Assembly: GCA_950295325.1 (NCBI GenBank)
Contig: OX485805.1
Span: 19,889,501 to 19,953,500 of the forward strand
Length of the DNA: 64,000 bases
Origin: Polytrichum commune
Lineage: Eukaryota; Streptophyta; Polytrichopsida; Polytrichales; Polytrichaceae
Direction: 5' to 3'
Positions 1 to 11,726 of the stretch are shown piece by piece (position 1 is the stretch's first letter; each line of letters opens with the position of its first letter). Under the pieces are notes generated by a model. It ran no database searches and had not been told where the DNA came from. It saw only the letters and a list, made by a program, of their open reading frames with translations. The position numbers and the translations under genes were made by a program.

Positions 1-2
1 TT

Positions 3-458
3 CGCATGGAGTTCACCCCAGGAGTTTCTGGCGAAGTGGTTGATGAGCTTCAGTCAGAGTATTTCGTGCCACGTCAAAACGCTGTCGAGGCCATCTTGGC
101 GGTGGAGCAATTGCGCGATCAAATCACTCCACACTTGTGGAGTTCGGAGATCCGCACGGTAGCAGCTGACGATTTGTGGATGAGTACCTGCTATCAACGT
201 CCGAGTGTGGCGATCCACTTCACCTGGAGACAGCATTGGCCAGAAATCCGGCTTCTGTTACCGATCATCGAGAGAGTGCTCTCTCCATTCCAGCCTCGTC
301 CTCACTGGGGAAAGCTTTTCACTATAACCCCGACCGAACTTCAGCCAAGATACGAGAAGCTCGACGAGTTTATCCAGCTCGCATCAATATTCGACCCTAA
401 AGGGAAGTTTCGCAATGACTTTCTGAACACAAACATCTTCAATCGTTGTGTAACCTAA
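3..458 (+). CDS. Alditol/xylitol oxidase-like FAD enzyme, C-terminal part
   Basis: This is the last 150 or so residues of a flavoprotein whose 5' part lies left of the window. The frame is open to base 3, so the ATG at base 6 is internal. Motifs RMEFTP, ELQSEYFVPR, SEIRTVAADDLW, HFTW, PHWGKLFT and DPKGKFRNDFL match the C-terminal D-arabinono-lactone-oxidase (ALO) domain of VAO-family sugar/alditol oxidases. The HWGK and DP-GKFRN-FL blocks are hallmarks, and the closest resemblance is to bacterial alditol oxidase (AldO). Such enzymes oxidise polyols with O2, giving aldose and H2O2. The stop is TAA at 456. I cannot see the FAD-binding domain or any targeting signal. The bacterial-type sequence suggests an ancient transfer, which is inference. 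An L-gulonolactone-oxidase-type protein is the alternative. Confidence 0.85.
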   Translation, partial: RMEFTPGVSGEVVDELQSEYFVPRQNAVEAILAVEQLRDQITPHLWSSEIRTVAADDLWMSTCYQRPSVAIHFTWRQHWPEIRLLLPIIERVLSPFQPRPHWGKLFTITPTELQPRYEKLDEFIQLASIFDPKGKFRNDFLNTNIFNRCVT

Positions 459-835
459 ATTCGCTTCAATGTAATATATGCAGGTCGTTGACTCGTTAGT
501 TGTTCTGTGGCTGTCACCCGTCATGCAAGACATTCACACTACGAAACGATTTATATTCTTGCTCACTGTGCCGTATAAACCATTTCATGTTGTGGATGTA
601 TTGCATGATGCAGACTGTCTGTGCTGTTGAATCGCTGTTTAACCTGAACTCGTAACTATATTGTAGCCCTTGAGGATCACAGATCATCGAGCCATTGTTC
701 TATGGCTAGCACTCATCATCCTAGACATTCACAATACAAAAGAGATGTATATAGCTTGCTACATGTCTAGTGTACTTCTATTCTTGTTGTAGATGTACTG
801 TATAATACCAAATGATTGTACTGTTGAGTCCGACG
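441..835. repeat. Imperfect tandem duplication of the oxidase 3' end
   Basis: Two diverged copies of a unit of about 189 bp run head to tail. The first starts at 441 (aatcgttgtgtaacctaa), inside the last codons of the oxidase gene. The second starts at 630 (aatcgctgtttaacctga). Further matching blocks are ttgttctgtggct / ttgttctatggct and agacattcacactac / agacattcacaatac. The duplicated stretch therefore includes the stop codon and proximal 3' UTR. Confidence 0.65.
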
Positions 836-3800
836 AAGAAATTTCAATTTTGATTGCACATGTCCTGGCTAGACTGGGTCCTAGGATACAGGGCTGATAA
901 TTCCATGTCCAATCCTTTGAAAGTAACATCACTTCATGTGTTCTAAATCCCCCCAGCTTTGTTCCATTGTTCTGTTTTAAGTGTCGATTGGTACTATTGT
1001 TGTTGATATTCTGTTTGTGTGGAAGTTTTTGTTTGCTCATTATGTGATATCTCTGTGAGTTGGAACCTCAAGGCATTTTGGTTTGTAGGAACTCGACTCG
1101 TTGGAGACTCTAGAGAGGAAAAATACGCACATGCTCACATGGCTGTTCAAGAATTCCTGTGCCGAAGCTCGAGTAAGAATGTAAATGTAGGTGGTTAGTG
1201 CAACGAAATGTAGGTTATTATGTAACAAAATCAGATTGAAGTAGAGAACATTTGATGGTTCTAGTGTGATTCAGGCAGTCACAATAAGATACAGAAACTG
1301 CCGATTCCCAGGATCATATGTGTGTACTTCATTACAGAAATCCAGGTAGCTCATGTGGTGGTTTACCGCTACAAATTCTGGAAGAACTTGATAGATTGCA
1401 GGTAACTTGAGCTGACGGGCGCGTAATCTGTCATGATTGAGGTAAGCATAATGGCTAGCACCCTTACGCAGATGAACACCAAAGCAAATCCAAACTAAAT
1501 TTATGTAATGCATCTGCGTGTCAGTCTAGTAGTTCAGCGGACTTCACTTTCTAGTCGTCACTTCAAGTTCAATCTTTCTGGTCTACATGTCTATGGATGT
1601 CCTACCTAGAAATAAAATGAGAATGAATTTGAAGCAAATTGGTCTCCTAAAGGAGGGACCGAACCCGTTGACCACTGCGGGTTCAATCAAAGGACGTCAT
1701 GATCCCGTCGGATCATCCCCAGTAACAGGCATGGGACTTGGTATCATGACGTTTAACAAAAAAATCACCATTTTATTTTAAAAGTAATGAAATTACAGTA
1801 GATTTTTAAAGGCAAGATTCTCTCCCAACCCATGTTCATAGCATAAATCAATTTATTTATGGCACCTGATTGGTAGATGAAACGAGTGTCCTTTTTGAGG
1901 AACCCAAATTTGTGCTCTTTTAACTTGCATTTTTCATCACGTTAAACTCTTAAATGATTGTAACTCCTCTCTCACTTAGTCACTACCTAATTTCAACATT
2001 CCCAATTGCATAATGACAGCTACAGTTGTGGAACTTCAATATTTTAGGGACTCTATGTATTAACACTGGGGTGGTAATCGGAAATGGATCTATCTAACAT
2101 AATCATGAAAATGTATGTCTTACTCCAACTTCATTTCCAAATTCTCGGAGAAATTACTTGAGAACAAATTATGTACAACACTTGCACCCACCACAACCAT
2201 TTGCCTTTGAACTTCTCGAACTTAAAAAATCAACTTCATTTCATTTGATCATGAGGTGGCGTTCCAAGATTAGGAGAGAGGATGGCTTCCTTACAGAATA
2301 ATCCTTGCCCTGAATCTAAGCCGTAAATGCCCGTGATTAGAGGGTCTAGAGGAAATGGCACCCAAAATGGTTATGTTTATTATTGGCCCGAGGGGTTACC
2401 TAGTCCCGTACAGATCCACTGCCCACACAAACAGGCGACGATATAAACTTGACGAATATTTCAGTGCTGCCATTGATTCAGAAGCAAGCGGTCTGGATGA
2501 CATCTCGACCTTTCATGTGTCATTTTGCTGGTGAATTGTGCAGTTGCCGGTGCAGTCTCAATTGGCGTTGACTGATAAGGGTCGATAAATTCACACCTTT
2601 AAGAAACCAGGTGGAATGTTGAAATCCGTGGTTCTAATTATCACGAGTGCAATGAGTCGCATGCGATGGGATCGAGTCTGGCAAGCTGCTCCTCAACAAA
2701 GGCAATTGCAATGTGCGACTCAGCGTGTGAGAGTTCCTCTGAAAGTGGAAGCACTTGTGGAGCAGGGGGCCGAGGTGGTGGTGCTGGATGGCACCTCCTA
2801 AGAACAGAAAGAAAGACGAATCCAATGTTGCCACTGGCATAAATTATAGTGTTGTTTTCATTTCTGAGTTGGTTCGAGGGCCACTTCACACACGAGCCAA
2901 GAGCCGTGACCATGAAATTGTGAGAGCCTAAAAGAAAGTGTCCCAAGGCTGTCCCAACACACCTCCAAAATCATGTGGTGTGGTCACGGATTTTAAGTGT
3001 AGTGTGTGAAGTCACATGTGACCGGGCTGCTCAACCAAATGCAATTTCAATGAATTTCTATACATGTGGGTCCTCACACATGATAAAATAGAATAAATCA
3101 AGGGTTGTGAGCGTTCGGAGTGACATGGTCTCCCGGTTTTGTGTTAGGCCTATCTCCAAGAGGTGGTTTTTGAAAATAATCCAAGTGACCATGAAACAAA
3201 ATCCATTTGATGCCATGTAAGAATCCATGTAGACTTTACATCCACCTTGCATTCACATACTCCGTTGATCCCTCAAGCGTAGTGTGAAGCGAACTTGGAC
3301 CGGCTCTACCTTTTCCACCACTGAGAGTGCTTGAAGTGTAATGGTCACGGGCTTTCAATCTAATGTGATAAATGCCTCCACTGCACACAAAATATAAATC
3401 ATGAAAAAAATACGTCTTATTATGTATACACCATGTTTTCACTTTTTATTAAGGAAGTTATTGAAGACTCTTCTCATCCATGACATGTAACTCATAATAA
3501 TCCAACCCTACAACATACTTTTAAATTGTTAATTTTTTTCTCCAATTTACTTCAAGGTTCCTTTTTGTACACCTACCTCCACTTTAAAAATACATAGTAG
3601 CGTTTTTTATATGTATACACTAAAGAAAAAAACAACACCTCCCCCTTGTGTATACTATGTATGCCAATACCCCAAATAATACCCCATTTTGCATTCACGT
3701 TAGTTTATACAAGGTACATTGAAGAGTGGACGACCCAAGACTTCCATGAAAGCGCCATGGCCTTCTATGGCAACTCCATCAGGAATGTCGGGCAAATATG

Positions 3801-3882
3801 AAGCAACAACCAGCGGCGGCATGTGGAACAATATCACCAACATGTGACCATTGTGATGAATCTGGTCCACCCCGCCGACCAC
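836..3882. other. Gene-poor AT-rich region
   Basis: I see no supportable gene here. Short ORFs show no family motif and no consistent exon structure. Around 1890-2115 lies a copy of dispersed repeat family B (described separately). Confidence 0.5.
1890..2115 (+). repeat. Dispersed repeat family B, copy 1
   Basis: The order of blocks (ggaacccaaat, ctcttttaac, catcacgtt, gacagctacagttgtggaactt, agggactctat, ggaaatggat) recurs at 52545-52720 and, inverted, at 63740-63965. The family looks like a non-autonomous element; no coding capacity is visible. Confidence 0.6.
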
Positions 3883-4117
3883 TGCTCGGGGAGAACCGGC
3901 GCGCGGTTAGTTGCAGATGAACCGGGCGAGTTTGAGAAATAACCGGTTGAAGTTGGAGACTTCAGGAGAATTACCGATCGTTTAATTAAGAGGAATCTAT
4001 AGAAGAAGATTTATACCTCAAATGAATGAAAGCAAAACCGGAAGATGTCAACGTGTAACCGGCTGGATTTAGAATCACTAGGATCTTGACCGACTATGCC
4101 CAAAAACTTCCCGAGCA
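3883..4117. mobile_element. Short TIR element (MITE), copy 1
   Basis: The element starts tgctcggggagaa and ends ttcccgagca, giving an imperfect terminal inverted repeat of about 10 bp. It contains several aaccgg motifs. It aligns along its whole length with 42478-42697 (shared ataaccggttgaagtt, attaccgatcgtt, aaaccgga-gatgtca). Its superfamily cannot be assigned because no clear target duplication is visible. Confidence 0.75.
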
Positions 4118-6004
4118 CAGCCGCCGACCATGTTGGTAAGACCCAGCCATTGGCAGCGGACGCCTTGACAGACGACCGACTGGCGAAGCAGATCAACAAG
4201 GCGATCAAGAAGAACATGATAACTTCTACCTGAAGCCCATAGGCAACCGCTTAAGAAACAATTAATATGCCGCGATTCGCCGTCTGTCGATGATGTTGCC
4301 ATGAGATCCCTACTGCTGGAGGCCAGTGTGCCAGAGTGCTCAAGATTTGGAGGTTTTGCTCGGTCGCAAGCGTTTTTTTGCAGAAATTAAGGGCTGAATC
4401 TGTGGCAGATCTTCTTGCGGAAAATGCATGTGCGTTCCAAATCGAGCAGCTTTGATTGTCATGACATCCCAATCCTATAATGGAGAATTTTTTTTTGTGG
4501 AGAAGACCTCATTTGAAGGCTCGTTCGCCGCAATAATTATCTGTGGAGGTTACATTGAAGGTTACTAGGCTGCTGCATCGTGCTTTTGTAACCTATGTAA
4601 GTTAATTCTACATGTGTTTGTATTAGGAATGAGGGGGAAGTCCTGATGAGGTTATGAGGCTCCTAGTGATGATGTTTTCTAAGTAATGGCACAAGGTTTT
4701 ATGCTTGACATGTCCATTCGCAAAGTGCTTTATTTTATATGGTCATAAAAGAAATTAGTATTATATGCTTTAAGCTCTTTGTGAACTATGTAGTATGGAA
4801 CTCATTAGACTTCACTTTTTCCAACACCCTAAAATTTATAAAATAATATTTTGTATCGTTTGAATCTCAATATAAAGTTTACTTGGAGACACCAGTATTG
4901 AATCCGACCTAGGGTGTAGTACAATTTACGGCCACCCATATAACCGTGGTAAGCCAACTCATTGATGGAACCGATACGGAAATAGATTACAAGAGATTCA
5001 AAGCACAATGAGTTGCTAGGGGAGACTAAGTCTACCTACATATGGACAAATTCAAAACAAGAACGTTTGGCTATATATGCAATTGTGGCCCAATTATGGC
5101 ATTATTGTCCTTGTTGAAGTGCTCCCACCACTCTTTCAATTATCCATAGGTGTGACCAAGGTCCAACCCCTTGTTCTCTACGCACACTTGTCATACACAA
5201 TGACCTGGTCGAAGAAAAAACATAACAATATGCAAATATAATAGAAGCAAATATAACAATATGCTTGACTGGCTCAATCCTCCAATTATCTTTTATAACT
5301 TGTCTACGAATGCCTTGTGTCAAATATGCCAAACTATGTAATACCAAGAAAACAGAATAGCTTAGCTCTAAAAATGTCGCGTTAAAAACATTCTTGACTT
5401 TACTCATCAACAAAAGTGTACTGGTACATAAACTCTAGTGTTCATTTTTTGTATCCAATATTCACTACACTCTAAGCATCACTAGTTGCTCATCCCCGTT
5501 GAGAGCATTTTGAATGACATCCATGCGCTTTCTATCCACTTAGAGAGCATTTCATTCATAACCTCAAGTTTAATTATGTCATTAACAGACTAACTATGTC
5601 CCATAAATTGCTTAAGCAGTTGGATATATTGCTGCTAATGCAGCTCGTGGATTGTTGTGTACTCCATAACCAATACCTATATCACACCCATTTGTCCTCT
5701 TCAAAGCACTTCAGGTCGCTTCACAAGTTTTAAAGGAAAAAAAATCCATATTGTCACGGACAAGTCACCGATTGTAAAAGAACCTTTTTCCAACCCATCT
5801 AGTTTCTAATGTCTAAAGCACGTATGAGTGAATGATGCATTTATTGCAAGGAAGAGCTTAACGTTGATCATAGTAGACTACATTGCCTTGAGTAACTGAA
5901 CCTTGTGAATTCACTGAAACAAATACCACTCAAGTTATTTATTATATGCTTGAACTTGCTTGATATTTGTTAACCAACATCTGTTTTATAGTCATAACCC
6001 ATAA
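4118..6004. other. Intergenic region, no gene recognised
   Basis: AT-rich sequence. A minus-strand ORF at 5102-5413 has no motif I recognise and no supporting exon structure. Confidence 0.4.
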
Positions 6005-6655
6005 TTTCCAGTGTTGCAAGATAGTTTGGAGGCCAATTATCTTGCATGAACTACACCATTTATGGTATTTAGTGTTACTTACTATTCGGAGTTACACATG
6101 GGCCATGGCTATAATGTAGCTATAACATTTGTTGTTAATGTAATTGTTAATGTAATTATTAACGTGAAGATGTTAATGTAATATACACCCTAACCTCCAC
6201 AATGTCACCCTCCGTAATGCCACTCCCTCTCTTATATCTCACAACCTTAGGGAACTAATGTGCTCAGTTTGAATATCCCTCCTTGTTGTCACTTATCCCT
6301 CCCATATACCATGGGTTTTGACATTAAAATATTCCACCAACGAATTCAAACCACACAATTGCACACATCACATTGTCATTATTATCATTATTGCAATGTT
6401 GACTTTACAATCATTCCATATAGTCACACACTACACTAATTCTCTATTATCACACATCCATGTTAACAATACAGACCTCCTTAATATCATGTGCACTTTG
6501 GTTGCCGCAAGCATGATATTAGGGAGGTTAGAGTGTAGTGTCCAAACAACCAATTTGACCTTTGTTGCTGAAAAGTTACTCCAAATAGTAAGTGACACTA
6601 AATACCATAAACGGTGTATTGCAATCACCATAGGCATATTTTCCTACATCCATAA
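6005..6655. mobile_element. Inverted-repeat element of about 650 bp
   Basis: A block near 6045-6095 containing tttatggtatttagtgttac is matched in inverted orientation by the block near 6577-6620 containing gtgacactaaataccataaa. The match extends over roughly 55 bases on each side. This fits a decayed TIR/foldback DNA transposon. Exact ends and target duplication are not resolved. The ORFs between the arms look incidental. Confidence 0.55.
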
Positions 6656-9101
6656 ATGATGGCATTTTCCCAGAGTTGAGAGCTCATTAGTAGACTGGGA
6701 TTTTCTGCCATTTGAAGATATGAGATCAACCGTAATTCCAAGTTGTCTAAAGGCGACACTTTTAAAGGTCCTATATTCTTACCTCATGTCTAGGTATTGA
6801 TGGGAGGGTCAGTGCTTGAGGCTTAAAACCTCCACTTGTAAACCATGCCACATCTACTGCCAACTAGGCTCGGCAGTAGATAATGTCGATGGTGTGAAGG
6901 CCGTGTTTTTAGAACCAACTTTTAGGCTTAGCTAAAGTCAGGTGGGGAGGGGGCATAAGCAAATGTGGACAATTCAATGGCCGCCGCAAGCAAAGGTGAC
7001 CAAGTCCTTTCAGGTGTCCAAAACACCTCTAAGATCACGTCAATCTCTCCAGTAAGGAACCACTTGGTGTCAAAACTGACTCCACTTGAGGCACTGATGG
7101 ATCAAAACAAAACATACAGAAATGCTCGTACAAAGCCTTATAATCTGTCACCGAACTCAAAAATGTCAACAGAATACATCGGGGTAGTACGAGGACAACT
7201 TTGATCTATATTATCATGTTTGCGGACTATTTCTTCCACTATTTGGAATGCATTGTCAAACATCTAAAGTGTTCCTCCCTTTTTTTACCTCTTGCTGTCC
7301 GCAAGTTGGGATATGCTTAAACTATTGTAAAATTCCTGCCGTTGTAACATCCCAAAATCTTGCTACTTCCAGAGGATAAGAGTTTTAGATCAGTATCTAA
7401 TCATATGATCTGGTCACCGTGATCGAGTCTACACTCATGTGTGACATTTTCAATTCAACAGCAACGAAGAACTATTCTCTGTGGAATCCACCACCATTTC
7501 CTACCTCACTACTTCCTTTCTGTTCTCTCATGACGTTCAGATCCCCGTAAAGGTGATGGAATTTGTCTCATTTCTCTACTAAAAATAGCTTAGTGCAAGC
7601 AGAGTGAGCCCCCTTTAATGATAAGAAGATCTAGGTTGCTCAGTATTACCTACTGTGACACTTAGTGCAAAAACCGAATTAATCTGACACAATTTAAAAT
7701 CAATTCAAACTGGATGTCCACTGTAATAATATCTGTTTGATGGCAACCTTCATGTCACAGTTTCCAAATGGGGGGAAATCTTTCCCACGAAGCTGCTGTT
7801 GATGATGATCTGATTGCTCCAAAAACCACTGGTTGCTCCAAATGTCGTCTGGAGATTCTGACGCATTTTTCTCATGGAAAAATGTTGGGCTCAAATAAAT
7901 GGTTGTGGCTCCGCATTGCCCGTAGTAGCCTTCGCTCCTGCTCCGCTCGAAACTACACCATGTAGACATGATGCACATCTCCCACCGATACAGCAGTCGC
8001 CTACCAACAGATATGAGATTGTAAATGGTCTGTAGTAGTTAGGCAATGAGGGAATTAGGAGAAACTACAACCGGGGGGGAGGGAAGGGGAGGTTGTTTAT
8101 TCACAAATCGTATTCTCTTGTTGCAATGAGCTCAAGAAGATGAATACAATGGTATCTTCTTTGACATGGTTGACCTCTCTATTTCCAGTGAGCGATGGAT
8201 AATGAGAGAAGAATAAGAAAATTTACTATGCCTGGATCTTAAGATATAATAAGGGTTTTCAGAACTCTTATTCAAATCAAAACCCTTCACTATACCTTAT
8301 TATACCTTGTTATACCTCGTTTTAAAAACTGATATTCTTGTTAAAACACTTTCATTTTTAATTTGAACTTATTATAAGGTGTGAATTGAGAAGTGCAGAT
8401 CCAAAATGTCTAAGTGTAAAACCGTTGCTAACTGCGGCTCTAGGTACTAGTGAGAGGTTCCAAGTAAGTGGAGAGTAAGTAAGCAATGTCCGGAACGTCT
8501 GCTCACATTCTAATTACATCCTGCTTTGCAGTAGTTCTGTTTGTAGGTTACCTAATGCTTTACCCGATGCTTTGAGAATGGCTACTGGCTCGAGAATGAG
8601 TGCAAACTTGAAACCACGATTCCCTTACAAAATGTACAAATCTTGTTGCATGAAGTACAGAAAGCCATGAAGACAGATCCCAACTTCCAAGCAGGGAAAG
8701 CAGGAAATTATTCACAAAATGATGAACTCACTTGTGAGTCATGTGGGCTCTGGATTGGACAGGAGGCGTCGCAGTATGATCTGGCGGACTCGCCGGGAGA
8801 AGGGGGCCTCCCGAACCACCTGCGCCAGGAGCCTCACAAGCAGCATGTAATATTCGTCAACCAAATGCGCCACCAATGCTACAAGAATCATCCTTTTTAA
8901 GTAGGTCTTTTTGGACCAATTATTCTTCTTGCTCTCTCTCACTTCCCTGCACAACAATCCCGTGGCAAGAGCCAGGCTGGTGTAGCAACACTGGCCGTCT
9001 CTGAACAGGTAAAATCACCCATCACGGGGTTTGTCAGCTAAGGATCCAATGGTGGAAGGTCAAATTGTGCAAAACATATACAACAGTACATACTCATGAA
9101 C
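6656..9101. other. Intergenic region, no gene recognised
   Basis: No recognisable coding exon, RNA gene or element end was found. The ORFs at 6965, 7768 and 8643 are short, show no family motif, and have no splice-phase partner. Confidence 0.4.
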
Positions 9102-9405
9102 TCGTCGGGAGTTCGTTGTTTTGCATACGATATCTTCTATGTTCAGTAAGTTTGTGGTGCATGCTTGGAGGCAGTGTGGAGGTTTGAAACAAGAATATTC
9201 TATGTTGGATCCTCCATTGAGGGTCTAACTCGTCTTGGCATGCCGAGAAGGTCCTAAAATGAAGTTGGCCCTCAATCAGCCGGAAAAGGTTGCTCTTCAT
9301 TCATATTCAAACACTACCTCTGAGCATGCACCACAAGTGAAAGGAATAGTTGATTTTGTATGCAAAAAAACCAATAGAAAATCATAGGGGGCCAACTCCC
9401 GACGA
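9102..9405. mobile_element. Foldback MITE of about 304 bp
   Basis: The ends are tcgtcgggagttcg and ccaactcccgacga, an inverted pair matching at 13 of 14 bases. The inverted complementarity continues inward (ttgcatac / gtatgca, ttgtggtgcatgct / agcatgcaccacaa, ttgagggtctaact / agttggccctcaa). The whole element can therefore fold into one imperfect hairpin. The inner part is related to 45746-45914. Confidence 0.75.
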
Positions 9406-11070
9406 AAAGTTCCATTGAGTTGCAGGACAACTCTCATATTTCAGAATTATGGGTCCTGAAAATCATCAAGCTGCCAATCGCAAACTCTGATCATTCTCTT
9501 TCACCATGGTTCTAAGGGCACATAACAGCACATTCCTACGATCCTGAGCAGGTCACACTAACAATACAGATATTCGGAGATGCATAATTCACAGCTACGA
9601 GCGAACCTTACGGCTCGTAGTCCAACATATGCAAAATTCGTTCCTAAGCTACAACCTCCAATTTAGGACTCGAAACTCGTCCCCCAGGTTCAGACAAGTT
9701 CGGATAAGTCAAAGTCTTTGTATCCATAGAGGATATTGTGGATATTCCGTCTCCGAGAAGCACCAATCAACGTCACGAATAGAATCCAGCACCACTTTGC
9801 AGGAAAGACAACAACAATTGGATAGGATTGGGGTTTCTCGCACAAATTCCTTTCTGATAAAAAGATAGTGTCCTGACAAAAGAGGACTAAAATGCAAAAA
9901 TGCGAGAAGTTAGGTCCAGAAGTACCGACCTTGCATGCTGTCCATCACCACTGGAGAAGTGCTTCGCGGAGCCGAGCAAGTTGATCCAACATTATATTAT
10001 GAGAACTCGAGATATACCACTTCAATCCGACATCAATACGATTGTAGTATTGAAACACGTTCACTGTGTGATGGCTGGAGGAGGGCACCGAACTGAGTGC
10101 GAAGGGTTTCCATCGTCAGTACGAATCGAACATCGTCCAATGAGATCGCGACGCATGTGCACATTTCTTTAACTCGAAATTAGGTGGGAGAAGGACATCT
10201 CATGAGCTGAAAATTTACTACAAAGGCAATTTTAACAAAGATGATTAGTCTTTGGTATTCTTCTCTTCACTCCGAAACACCTGGGCGAAGTTATTATAAG
10301 TTGTATCATGTCTGGCTACCAAACAGGAAACAGTATTCATGTATTTCTCAAAATATGTGTCGTTCGAATTGGAACACAAGCAAAGAAACAAGATTACGAC
10401 TTACGAGCTAGGACGTGTCGGAGAGAGACGACGCCGACCGGTGGTCGTCATGAACGAGAACAAGCCCGAGCCGGGTCTGTCAACTCTATTGACATAAAAC
10501 ACTATTACGAAATGCTACAACTACAAAACTGGAAATTTTGAGTTCAGATGAGAATTTTAAAGATCGCGAACCCGACCTCCGATCTACAAGACCTTCGTCA
10601 ACCGCAGCTCAGTCGGTACCAAGTCCTCTTCGCTTGACCCCAAACTCATAGAACTCGATTCTTCGCCTCACATTCACTCCGGAGGCTTGCAGCCACGCTA
10701 CAGCGATGAAATGACAAGACAAGAAATTAAAAGAAATGACCTCCAAACCAACTTCTTCACACTCCGTCACACTCTCCCCTAGCATGCACATGCCAAAAAT
10801 CCGAAAAAATCCTCAACCTCAGACGAACGAACAAGGAACTCGCATGGACAAGCAGGCGATGAGTGGCTGCATTTCTTCGTCGCACTCGCACGTAGTAAGT
10901 CAAGGGGACAGGAACTTGTCGAGTAGCGAGAGGGAGAAGATGGGAGAACTTTGTTGTTTGGGCTGGCTATGGCGATGACGGAGCTCCAGGCTTTGCCAAA
11001 ACTTGGTATGTCATTGACTCCGTCAGACAGCGCCACGTCATCAGTGGAAGGAGCCACGTCGGCGAGGGGC
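9406..11070. other. Intergenic region with possible degraded coding sequence
   Basis: Base composition is more balanced between about 9900-10170 and 10400-11060, with ORFs on both strands, but none shows a family motif or a coherent exon chain. Near 11030-11062 two ACGTC-type motifs (cacgtcatc, cacgtcggc) resemble plant bZIP sites. No gene start could be tied to them. Confidence 0.35.
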
Positions 11071-11072
11071 TA

Positions 11073-11641
11073 CAGTCCACCCTCTATAAATGTTACACGT
11101 ATAAGTGTTAACCCTCTCTAAATGTTAACTTTCTTCTACTCCCCACATATTGCACACTATAAATGTTAAATGTGTTAACTGTTAACAAAATGGTACTCCC
11201 TTCTTTGTAAATTTGACTCTATAAATGTTAACGAATGAAATACAACCATAATATGGATGATAAAAACTACACATCCAGTTACATTCCTCTCTCTCTCACT
11301 ACATGGAATCACGTTCATGTGATGTGTCCAAGTATGTGGGTTTGTTGGTGCAGATGGAGAAATATTTGCAAGTTGTGCAAGCAGATGAATCTCACCAAAG
11401 AACCATTGATTCATACTTCACCTGTGATTTGTAAACTTGATATTGAATAAAGTTTTGATTGGGTTTGCAATTTTATGAATGGTATTCTCTCACAAGGACT
11501 CTTCACAATTGCTTATATTTATAAATGTTAAGATTTGTATATTGCTCAAAAAAGTAATTTTATAATTGTTAAATGTTAACACCGCTATAAATGTTAACTT
11601 TGATCCACTCCCGAGGGTTAACATTTATAGAGGGTAGACTA
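11073..11641. mobile_element. pogo/Emigrant-like MITE with TA target site
   Basis: The left end reads TA + cagtccaccctctataaatg. The right end, reverse-complemented, reads TA + tagtctaccctctataaatg, so the element has about 20-bp TIRs and a TA target duplication. Ends of the type CAGT...CTCTATAAAT are characteristic of plant Emigrant/Lemi1-type MITEs derived from pogo (Tc1/mariner) transposons. The word tataaatgttaa recurs inside the element, for example near 11221, 11519 and 11586. There is no coding capacity. Confidence 0.8.
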
Positions 11642-11726
11642 TACTTTAAAGTTTGGAGTACTATGTTTCCTTTTTTTTGTCACAACCAAGTGCCCTTTTG
11701 CTTTTTTCAACTAGCGTTGTCTACGT

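Noticed and set aside
5102-5413. 103-aa minus-strand ORF
   Set aside because: Hydrophobic but without any family motif; AT-rich surroundings make chance ORFs of this length likely.
10779-11057. 92-aa Ser/Ala-rich minus-strand ORF
   Set aside because: Resembles a transit peptide in composition only. It has no ATG at its start and no downstream domain.
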